From REEB481 sp964586595 (GTDB lineage Bacteria > Bacteroidota > Bacteroidia > NS11-12g > UBA955): a stretch of DNA of 48,854 bases. Location of the stretch: assembly GCA_964586595.1 (NCBI GenBank), contig CAZPHB010000017.1:1-48854 (forward strand). The letters run 5' to 3'. Every line of letters starts with the position of its first letter. The first letter of the stretch is position 1. Both the position numbers and the translations under genes were made by a program. The notes under the pieces are model-generated. The model ran no database searches. It worked only from the letters and a program-made list of their open reading frames with translations, and had not been told where the DNA came from. Below, piece by piece: positions 27,257-34,646 of the stretch.

Positions 27257-27382
27257 TCAGTGTTTCTTAAACCTAGGCTTCAGACAGAAAAAGCATGCAA
27301 TGATTACAACAAGAATTGGATTCCAATCAGCCAATGTTGCGAATGAGGCCCTTGGTGTTCTGTAATGCCGGAAAAGCGGCAT
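27257..27382 (-). CDS. 41-residue single-pass membrane protein behind a LytTR regulator
   Basis: ATG (27382) starts six bases after the response-regulator stop, and TGA (27257-27259) lies just before a minus-strand terminator, so the frame fills the space left in the transcript. The product has a basic N-terminus (MPLFRHYRTPRASF), a hydrophobic core ILVVIIACFFCL (residues 23-34) with two cysteines, and a strongly basic end KPRFKKH. This fits a small inner-membrane protein. I recognise no family. The length alone could arise by chance; position, hydrophobic pattern and terminator placement are the support. It may signal to, or be an output of, the adjacent kinase. That is inference. Confidence 0.55.
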   Translation of the reverse strand: MPLFRHYRTPRASFATLADWNPILVVIIACFFCLKPRFKKH

Positions 27383-27388
27383 AAGTGT

Positions 27389-28123
27389 TTAAATTCCAAG
27401 ACGTTTCAACAAAGCTTCCTTTTTTCGTTTGGAAACCTCTACTTCCGAACCATCGGCCATGAGGAGCAGACCTTTTCTGTCGAAGCTGCGCACAAAATTC
27501 AAGTTGATGATGTGCCGGTTGTGGATGCGCATAAAATCGGCGTCTTCAAGTGTTCCCTCAAAATCCCTAAGCGTTTTGGAAACCAGAATTCGCCGGCCAT
27601 CTTCCAGAAACACCCAGGTATATCTTCCATCGGACTCCAGGCGCAGGATTTCATTACTGGCAACTACGGTATATCCTTGAGCATGCGCCAGGGCAATCCG
27701 CCTGGGACCTTTCCCGGTAAGGGTTTGGAACAACTCACGCAGGCTGCTCACCGGATCTTTCCGCATGATGCGTTCCTTTGCCCGATTCACCGCCATTTGC
27801 AATTCATTGATGTCGATGGGCTTCAGCAGGTAATCACAAGCCGCCAAGCGCAATGCGGCAATGGCATAATCGGAGTATGCCGTCACGAAAATGACTTCAA
27901 ATGGTGGCTCTTTAAAAAGCTTGAGCAATTCAAAACCATCCTTCCCCGGAAGGGAAATATCCAGGAACACCAAATCGGGTGCATGTTCCATGATGATGCG
28001 GTGGGCACCATCCACATCTTCCGCATCCTCCGTAAATTCAATATCCTCACAGTATCGGGAAATAAAATGCTTCAGCAATTCCCTGCTGGCACGCTCATCA
28101 TCAACAACCAGTGCCCGCATCAT
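27389..28123 (-). CDS. LytTR-family response regulator
   Basis: A 244-residue transcription regulator. The receiver domain (residues 1-120) has the acidic pocket D8, D9 and phospho-acceptor D55 (LVFLDISLPGKDG), with T in FVTAYSDYA and K in LLKPID. The LytTR DNA-binding domain (about 140-244) includes RRIALAHAQGYTVV, YTWVFLEDGRRILV and RIHNRHIINL. It is expected to be phosphorylated by the LytS-type kinase encoded upstream, whose stop codon overlaps its start (ATGATG). A small membrane protein follows in the same transcript. Target genes cannot be seen. Confidence 0.95.
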   Translation of the reverse strand: MMRALVVDDERASRELLKHFISRYCEDIEFTEDAEDVDGAHRIIMEHAPDLVFLDISLPGKDGFELLKLFKEPPFEVIFVTAYSDYAIAALRLAACDYLLKPIDINELQMAVNRAKERIMRKDPVSSLRELFQTLTGKGPRRIALAHAQGYTVVASNEILRLESDGRYTWVFLEDGRRILVSKTLRDFEGTLEDADFMRIHNRHIINLNFVRSFDRKGLLLMADGSEVEVSKRKKEALLKRLGI

Positions 28124-31083
28124 CTCGTTTTGGAGTTAGAGGCTCCGTCTTGTAGCTGCTGAATGGGCAAATCAATGCGCACCAATGTTCCCCTTCCCCC
28201 ATTAAGGCTCAAATCCTGTATGCTGATGCGGATGTTTGTATGATAACTTCGATTCATCAATTCTATTCTGTTTTGGGTAATGCTTAGTCCTTCACTTTTA
28301 TGCCCCATGGAATGTGTTTGGTTTTTTTTATTGCGCCGGGACTCAAGGATTCCAATCCCGTTGTCTTCTACCTCGATACACATTTGGGACTTTCCGGTGT
28401 TCTTGATCCTTACAAACAATGTTCCCAGATTGTTTCTGAGGCTGCGGAGGCCATGGTTGATGCCATTTTCTACATACGGCTGTATCAACATGGAAGGAAT
28501 GTGGATGTTTTCCAAATCCAATGACGCATCTACTTCCACGCGGTAATCCATGCTGTTTCCAAAGCGCATACGTTCCAAATCCAGGTAGCTGTTCAGCAGT
28601 TGAATTTCTTCTGACAGGCTGATGAAATTATTGGCTGACCCATGAAATGTTTGACGGATCAGTTGGGCAAACTGCGCCGTATAGTAATTCGCTTCCTGCT
28701 CCCTTCCCTGCATGATGAAATTCTGAATGGCCGTAAGCACATTAAACACGAAATGGGGATTCATCCTGCTCCTGAGCGCCTGCAATTCCAAGGCAGCGAG
28801 CTTTTGGCTTTCCTCATTGGCTTTTTTGATTTTTTGTGCCGTACGCCTAAACAAAAACACCAGCAAAAACAGCAAGCCCACCAGTAAAGATGCAGTAAGC
28901 AACCATTGAATTACAGTATGCTGATACCAGGCCGGCTTGATAAAAAAACTGGCACCTACAGGAACAGATACTTGGTTTCCGGAGCGCACCCGTACCTCAA
29001 ATAAATATCGTCCCGGTTTCAGGTCGTTGAAGCTCACCTGATTTGCCGCTGTCTGAATCCATTGTGAATCTACTGAAGGTATGCGGTATTCATACACAAG
29101 CGGGTGGTCGGATAAAATGGCAATGGCGTTGTGGTGGATGGTCAGGTCGTTTTCCTCCGGATTCAGCTCCTGCCAGCGCCACACCGGAATGTACGCACCC
29201 TGTCTGCTGAGCCCATAAATCGCCACCGCCAGTTCAGGGTCAGGCGGCGGCTCTAGCTTGTTGACGAGCACCAATCCGCGGTCGGTGAGCAGTTCAAGGA
29301 TTCCCGCCTGTGCCGTTCCGTTGATGTCGTAATAGATGCAGGATTTCAAACCATGCACTGCTCCATATTGCCTGATTTCCAGCGGTTTGCATCCTCGATC
29401 CGGCATTTTCATGCGGCGTAATCCACTGTGACCAAGCACCCACAGGTACAAACCGTCGTTATGCAGTCGTATCAACTGCCGGTCGGAACTGATGCTGGCC
29501 GTTGAGGTGGAAATCTGATCCAGCCTTCCGCTTTGCCAGGCAAACAGGCCATAGTTGTTCGTAGCGATGAACACCCTTCCTTGCGCGTCGCCGCTAATGT
29601 CGGTAACGCGGGCCTGTCGCAACAAGGAATCAGCGATTCCGGGAGCCGACTTGATGGCACTTCCCAGACCGATGATGCCCTTCAAACCGCCAATCCAAAC
29701 ACGGTCATCCTTACTGCTCCAGATGCTTGTGGTTCTTCCATGATGCAGGGTATCTGTTTTACCGGTACCAAGCAACACCCTGAAGGCAAATCGGTGCGTT
29801 GCCACATACACCGTATCACCACCATGCCAGTGCACATCTTTTAGAATACGAAACTGCCCTATCCTGCGGAGTTTGAGTGCGGCGTCGAGGGTAAACAAGC
29901 CCTGATCTGAGGCGATCAGGCATTTGTCGCCGGCCAATTTTAAACGCACCGGACGTGACAATTCAGGAAAATGCCGCAAGAGCCGGTAGTGTTCATCCAG
30001 CACATAAAGCCCATGGTATTCCGTACCAAAAAGATGTTTGGTACCAAAGCGCACATGCGTGATGGCATCCTTGAATAAATCGATCTTGGTCAACGGCAAC
30101 CTATGCGCAGGATAAAGATACGCGCCATCGTTGAATGTGGCTACCCACAGGTTGCCCATGCGGTCATGGTACAACTCATGCGCTTCCTTGTCCGCCAGAA
30201 AGGAATAACCCGACACATAAACATCTTCCAGCAAATCATAGACTTTGCCTTCGGCGTTGTAGAAAAAAGGCTTTCCATCTTTGAAGAAATACTTGCGGGC
30301 CTCAATGGGTAATTTCTTGTATTGATGCAGCACCGGCTTTTGCTTTTGAAAACTGTATTCAACCAGGTAGCCTTCTTTTGAAATCGTAAAATGATGATTT
30401 CTATAGCTGAATTTCAATCGTTTGTGCAGTATCTGAAAATTGGTTCCACCGGGCAAAATCAAAGGAATCATCTCAGGAACCCGCGAATTCGGCCGTAGGT
30501 AAATCAGGAATCCGGGGAGGTGAAATTCCACGGACCCATCGGCGTGTTTTACCACATCGTTGATGAGGAAACTCTCCTGATTTCCCGGCATTTGCACCAG
30601 ATAACGTTCTGAGGTTCCGGGTCTTACAACCAAAAACAGTCCGGAATCGTTCTTGAACGCAAACCAATGTTCATTCTTTTCGTTCAGGAAATTGTAATCG
30701 TACAGATCTGCTGTTGGGAATCCGGCGGTCAGCTCAGAAACCAAGCGCTTGTTTATATGTCCGTTTTCAATGCAGGCCGGCTCTTTTCCAAAGCAAAGCA
30801 CCCAAATTCTTCCGGCGGCATCTTCAAAAATGTGGAGGGCCTCATTGTCAGGCAAACCATCGTCAATGCTGTATCTTTTAAATTCAAAACCATTCCACCG
30901 CACCGCACCGCGATCGGTGGCCATCCAGATATATCCTTTGCTGTCCTGGCAAATCGAATAGACCTTATTTCCGGCAAGACCGTTGGCCGTTGAAAAATGC
31001 TGGTGCAGGAATTCCTGCGCATTCAGCACAGCGCCCATCAGCGCAAACGAAAACACGCAGAAAACTAATAGGATTTTTTTCAC
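28120..31083 (-). CDS. Reg_prop sensor histidine kinase of the LytS type
   Basis: A 987-residue membrane sensor. The signal peptide VKKILLVFCVFSFALMGAVL starts at GTG 31083. ATGs further upstream (to 31257) overlap the divergent gene and its promoter and precede no signal peptide. Residues about 25-640 are a two-component-regulator propeller (GLAGNKVYSICQDSKGYIWMAT, GLPDNEALHIFEDAAGRIWV and further blades). A Y_Y_Y domain (LKPGRYLFEVRVRSG) and one membrane segment near 725-745 follow. A His_kinase domain has the phospho-acceptor H777 in RMNPHFVFNVL and an ATP-binding HATPase lobe. Such proteins sense periplasmic signals, in characterised cases polysaccharide fragments. No polysaccharide locus is adjacent. 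Overlap with the regulator gene shows an operon. Confidence 0.93.
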   Translation of the reverse strand: MKKILLVFCVFSFALMGAVLNAQEFLHQHFSTANGLAGNKVYSICQDSKGYIWMATDRGAVRWNGFEFKRYSIDDGLPDNEALHIFEDAAGRIWVLCFGKEPACIENGHINKRLVSELTAGFPTADLYDYNFLNEKNEHWFAFKNDSGLFLVVRPGTSERYLVQMPGNQESFLINDVVKHADGSVEFHLPGFLIYLRPNSRVPEMIPLILPGGTNFQILHKRLKFSYRNHHFTISKEGYLVEYSFQKQKPVLHQYKKLPIEARKYFFKDGKPFFYNAEGKVYDLLEDVYVSGYSFLADKEAHELYHDRMGNLWVATFNDGAYLYPAHRLPLTKIDLFKDAITHVRFGTKHLFGTEYHGLYVLDEHYRLLRHFPELSRPVRLKLAGDKCLIASDQGLFTLDAALKLRRIGQFRILKDVHWHGGDTVYVATHRFAFRVLLGTGKTDTLHHGRTTSIWSSKDDRVWIGGLKGIIGLGSAIKSAPGIADSLLRQARVTDISGDAQGRVFIATNNYGLFAWQSGRLDQISTSTASISSDRQLIRLHNDGLYLWVLGHSGLRRMKMPDRGCKPLEIRQYGAVHGLKSCIYYDINGTAQAGILELLTDRGLVLVNKLEPPPDPELAVAIYGLSRQGAYIPVWRWQELNPEENDLTIHHNAIAILSDHPLVYEYRIPSVDSQWIQTAANQVSFNDLKPGRYLFEVRVRSGNQVSVPVGASFFIKPAWYQHTVIQWLLTASLLVGLLFLLVFLFRRTAQKIKKANEESQKLAALELQALRSRMNPHFVFNVLTAIQNFIMQGREQEANYYTAQFAQLIRQTFHGSANNFISLSEEIQLLNSYLDLERMRFGNSMDYRVEVDASLDLENIHIPSMLIQPYVENGINHGLRSLRNNLGTLFVRIKNTGKSQMCIEVEDNGIGILESRRNKKNQTHSMGHKSEGLSITQNRIELMNRSYHTNIRISIQDLSLNGGRGTLVRIDLPIQQLQDGASNSKTR

Positions 31084-31167
31084 GCCCTGACCTACTGCAA
31101 TATAAACAGAAACAGAATTCCCACGGAAGGGGCAACACCAAAGGGAGGTCAACTGTATCATAATGCA

Positions 31168-31175
31168 TAAATTTG
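31168..31175 (+). promoter_or_regulatory. Promoter -7 box of the E1 dehydrogenase gene
   Basis: TAAATTTG matches TAnnTTTG and ends eight bases before ATG 31184. It lies inside the frame that would begin at an ATG at 31163, so that earlier start is unlikely. Confidence 0.5.
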
Positions 31176-31183
31176 CAGTCTTC

Positions 31184-33598
31184 ATGGAAGTGGCGGACAA
31201 CGTACAAGACGCAATGACCTTTTCCGAGTTTAAAGGTGAGATCATCAACGATTTCAAAATTGCTTTTCAAAGCCGACAGGCCAGTCTGATTGGGCGTAAG
31301 GAAGTACTTACCGGCAAGGCCAAGTTTGGCATTTTTGGCGACGGCAAGGAATTGGCACAGATAGCCATGGCCAAAGCATTCCGGCGGGGGGATTTCAGGA
31401 GCGGATATTACCGTGATCAGACCTTCATGTTTGCCACCGGCATGAGCAATATTCGGGAGTTCTTTGCTCAGCTTTATGCGCATCCGGCCATCAGTGCGGA
31501 ACCCGCATCTGCCGGAAGAAGCATGAACGGGCATTTCGGAACCCGACTGTTGGATGAGGCAGGAAACTGGCTTCCACAAACCGAAACATTTAACTCTTCA
31601 TCGGACATTTCACCTACAGGAAGTCAGATGCCCCGATTGCTTGGCTTGGCCCTGGCGTCGAAAATATACCGTTCACATGAAGGCTTGCAGGACCAAACAC
31701 AATTCAGCCGCCAAGGCAATGAAGTAGCGTTCGGCACCATTGGCAATGCCAGTACATCAGAAGGAATGTTTTGGGAAGTGATGAATGCGGCAGCCGTGAT
31801 GCAAGTGCCTATGGCCGTTTCTGTTTGGGACGATGGATATGGAATTTCCGTACCGGCGAAATTTCAGACTGCCAAAGAGAACATCAGTGCATTGATGGCC
31901 GGATTCCAGACCAACAAGCAGGGCATGGGCATGGAATTGTTTACTGCGAAAGGCTGGGATTATCCAGCTTTATGTGAAACCTATCGCGACGCCATTGCCC
32001 AATGCAGAGCAACGCATACCCCTGTGTTGGTGCATGTCACAGAAATGACCCAACCCCAGGGCCACAGCACCAGTGGCAGCCATGAGCGCTATAAAAGCAA
32101 AGAGCGTTTGGAGTGGGAACAGGAATATGACTGCATCCGCCAGTTCAAGCTTTGGATTATGGCAAACGGCATTGCCACAGAAGCTGAGTTGAACGACCTT
32201 GAACAAACCTATGCTGCCGAAGTGCGTACGTGGCAAAAGGAAGCATGGAATGCTTTTCAGCGGGAAATAAAAAATGATGTTGAGGAATGCTGCAGCGCCA
32301 TTGATGCCAGCATCAATCTGGTTTCTGATACCGCTGCGCTTCAAGCCATCAATCAGCGCCTTAAAGGACTTAATGAACCGCTGTTGAAAGATGTGGGAAA
32401 TGCCATCAATGAAGCCCTGCGCGAGACCTTATCTGAGCCGGAATTGCATCGTGCTCCGCTGTTGGCGTATTATGAGTCATTTGTTGCCCAAAACAACGAC
32501 AGGTATAGTTCAAACCTGCACAGCCAGTCGGTTGCCCGTGCCTTAAATGTGGCGGCCGAACCTGCGGTTTATGCCCCTGATGCTCCATTGAAAGACGGAA
32601 GGGAAATCCTTCAGGCATGCTTTGATGCGAACTTGGAACGCGACCCTCGTGTTTTTGCCTTTGGTGAAGATTTAGGCAAAATCGGTGATGTGAATCAGGG
32701 GTTTGCCGGTCTTCAGGAGAAGTATGGTGAGCTGCGTGTAGGCGACCGTGGCATTCGCGAGGCGAGCATTATTGGTGAAGGCATTGGATGCGCCCTGCGC
32801 GGACTTCGTCCGATTGCCGAAATACAATATCTGGACTACCTGCTTTACGCGTTGCAAATCATGAGCGACGACATTGCCACCCTGCAATACCGAACCAAAG
32901 GTGGACAAAAAGCACCGGTAATCATTAGAACACGTGGGCACCGACTGGAAGGCATTTGGCACAGCGGATCTCCGATGGGCATGATTGTACATGCTGTTCG
33001 GGGCATGCATGTTTGTGTTCCGCGCAACATGACCCAGGCTGCAGGCATGTACAATACCTTATTGCACAGCGATGAACCGGCTTTGGTGGTTGAATGCCTG
33101 AATGGATATCGATTGAAAGAACCAATGCCTTCAAACATCGGCAGCTTTAAAGTTCCTTTGGGCCAGCCTGAAGTAATCAGGGAAGGTTCAGACATCACAT
33201 TGGTTACTTATGGAAGTTGCTGCAGAATTGCCCTGGAAGCGGCCGAGCTGCTGGCCAAGGAAGGCATAGAAGTAGCCATTATTGACGTGCAAACCTTGCT
33301 GCCGTTCGACCTGAATCACAGCATTGCCGCACACATACAAAATACAAACCGTGTGTTGTTTCTTGATGAGGACGTTCCAGGAGGTGCTACAGCGTACATG
33401 ATGCAACAAGTTCTGGAAGTTCAGGGTGCTTATCGCCATCTGGACAGTGCACCGGCCACACTCAGCGCTAAAGCGCATCGTCCTGCGTACGGCACTGACG
33501 GCGACTATTTCAGCAAACCCAGCGCAGACGACGTATTCCGTGCAGTGTACAACATCATGCATGAAGCTGCCCCGATGCGGTTCCCGGCGTTTCTCTGA
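31184..33598 (+). CDS. Fused alpha/beta E1 component of a 2-oxoacid dehydrogenase
   Basis: An 804-residue thiamine-diphosphate enzyme joining E1 alpha and beta in one chain. The alpha half (to about 460) contains FGIFGDGKELAQIAMAKA, SGYYRDQTFMFATG and the cofactor loop GTIGNASTSEGMFWEVMNAA, where the usual GDG reads GTI. The beta half (from about 467) has FAFGEDLGKIGDVNQG, DRGIREASIIGEGIG, IQYLDYLLYALQ and TYGSCCRIALEAAELL. It decarboxylates a branched-chain 2-oxoacid or pyruvate and passes the acyl group to an E2 encoded elsewhere. Fused E1 proteins of this form are common in Bacteroidota. A second ATG at 31214 (MTFSEFKGEI) is a possible start. A terminator follows. Confidence 0.9.
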   Translation: MEVADNVQDAMTFSEFKGEIINDFKIAFQSRQASLIGRKEVLTGKAKFGIFGDGKELAQIAMAKAFRRGDFRSGYYRDQTFMFATGMSNIREFFAQLYAHPAISAEPASAGRSMNGHFGTRLLDEAGNWLPQTETFNSSSDISPTGSQMPRLLGLALASKIYRSHEGLQDQTQFSRQGNEVAFGTIGNASTSEGMFWEVMNAAAVMQVPMAVSVWDDGYGISVPAKFQTAKENISALMAGFQTNKQGMGMELFTAKGWDYPALCETYRDAIAQCRATHTPVLVHVTEMTQPQGHSTSGSHERYKSKERLEWEQEYDCIRQFKLWIMANGIATEAELNDLEQTYAAEVRTWQKEAWNAFQREIKNDVEECCSAIDASINLVSDTAALQAINQRLKGLNEPLLKDVGNAINEALRETLSEPELHRAPLLAYYESFVAQNNDRYSSNLHSQSVARALNVAAEPAVYAPDAPLKDGREILQACFDANLERDPRVFAFGEDLGKIGDVNQGFAGLQEKYGELRVGDRGIREASIIGEGIGCALRGLRPIAEIQYLDYLLYALQIMSDDIATLQYRTKGGQKAPVIIRTRGHRLEGIWHSGSPMGMIVHAVRGMHVCVPRNMTQAAGMYNTLLHSDEPALVVECLNGYRLKEPMPSNIGSFKVPLGQPEVIREGSDITLVTYGSCCRIALEAAELLAKEGIEVAIIDVQTLLPFDLNHSIAAHIQNTNRVLFLDEDVPGGATAYMMQQVLEVQGAYRHLDSAPATLSAKAHRPAYGTDGDYFSKPSADDVFRAVYNIMHEAAPMRFPAFL

Positions 33599-33623
33599 AC
33601 AGGCGATTCACCCAACCCGGCAT

Positions 33624-33657
33624 AAAAAAAGGCAACGTTGAAACGTTGCCTTTTTTT
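33624..33657. terminator. Bidirectional terminator between E1 and universal stress genes
   Basis: GGCAACGTT (33631-33639) and AACGTTGCC (33642-33650) form a near-perfect hairpin with seven A before and seven T after. It serves both convergent genes. Confidence 0.92.
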
Positions 33658-33676
33658 ATGCCAGTTCCTGCAGCAA

Positions 33677-34549
33677 TCAATAATCGAACGTATAACCTGT
33701 TTCCACAGGGTTCACGCACATTACCGGAACATGTACACTTTCATTAACCAACTGTTGGGCCAAGGTACCGATAGTCATGCTCACAATGCTGGTTTCAGGC
33801 TGCGTCATGATCACAATCAAATCGGCTTCAATGGCATTGGCGTAGGTAAGCGTTTCAGAGGCAAAATTCTCGAAGATTTTGTCCTCAATTTCCTTACTCA
33901 CAAAACGCACCCCTTGTGCTGAAATCATGGATTCAACCTGTTGGATGTTGGCCCTGATTTTCACCTTCAGAAATTCGTCGTTGCTGTTGTCGTAGATGAT
34001 GTGGATGGTTGAATCAAACTTCTTCGCCACATGGATGGCCCAACCTACTTTCTGTTTTGATTCCAGAGAAAGGTCAATAGGCAATACAATCTTCTTGTAA
34101 CCGTCGCCAAAGGGCTTCGATTTAATGACGATTACAGGAACTTTAGACAGTTGAATCACCCGAGAAGCATTGGAGCCGATGAATCGCTCCAGGCCACTGG
34201 CGCCGTTACTGCCCATCATGATGCTGTCGAAGTTGCCGTCATTGGCCACCTGAGCAATCACTTTATACACTTTACCACGCTCAATACGCTTGTGCAGTTT
34301 AAGTCCGGGATTATTCCTTTTAATGCCGTCAATAACTTTATCCAAACGGCTGTGGATCCCTTCTTCCATCAGGTCATTCTGGCTTCCGGAGAAAATCGAC
34401 TGAAAAAAATTTTCATCTATAATATGCAGCAGGGTGATTTCATTATTGTAAACCCTTGCAATGTTCACGGCGTGTTCCAGCGCGTTATTGGCGGTATCGG
34501 AAAAATCTACCGGCACCAGAATGTTGTTGTTGTTTGCTACGCGTATCAT
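33677..34549 (-). CDS. Tandem-domain universal stress protein
   Basis: A 290-residue cytoplasmic protein with two Usp domains: ILVPVDFSDTANNALEHAVN (about 9-28) opens the first, and IVLPIDLSLESKQKVGWAIH (about 152) opens the second. The first domain keeps an ATP-loop pattern in MGSNGASGLERFIGSNA, but with eight rather than the usual nine residues between the second and third glycines. Tandem Usps bind ATP and respond to stress or growth arrest; the exact role is unknown. ATG 34549 is chosen because the frame upstream overlaps a TAAATTCG promoter box. It stands alone between two terminators. Confidence 0.92.
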   Translation of the reverse strand: MIRVANNNNILVPVDFSDTANNALEHAVNIARVYNNEITLLHIIDENFFQSIFSGSQNDLMEEGIHSRLDKVIDGIKRNNPGLKLHKRIERGKVYKVIAQVANDGNFDSIMMGSNGASGLERFIGSNASRVIQLSKVPVIVIKSKPFGDGYKKIVLPIDLSLESKQKVGWAIHVAKKFDSTIHIIYDNSNDEFLKVKIRANIQQVESMISAQGVRFVSKEIEDKIFENFASETLTYANAIEADLIVIMTQPETSIVSMTIGTLAQQLVNESVHVPVMCVNPVETGYTFDY

Positions 34550-34564
34550 GGTTATAAGACAAGG

Positions 34565-34572
34565 CGAATTTA
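34565..34572 (-). promoter_or_regulatory. Promoter -7 box of the universal stress gene
   Basis: On the minus strand TAAATTCG, one base from TAnnTTTG, lies 15 bases before ATG 34549. Confidence 0.4.
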
Positions 34573-34598
34573 GGCATTCAAGCCTGTACCTAAAGCAC

Positions 34599-34624
34599 AA
34601 AAGGAGGCACAAAGGCCTCCTTTT
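34599..34624 (-). terminator. Terminator of the sigma/T9SS-cargo operon
   Basis: AAAAGGAGGC (34599-34608) pairs with GCCTCCTTTT (34615-34624) around a six-base loop. It lies 22 bases past the stop of the PKD gene on the minus strand and closes the four-gene operon. Confidence 0.7.
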
Positions 34625-34646
34625 GCTATGATTTTTTACAGCTGAA

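Noticed and set aside
31084..31257. Earlier ATG starts for the sensor kinase
   Set aside because: They run through the divergent promoter and first codons of the E1 gene and place no signal peptide at the N-terminus; GTG 31083 does.
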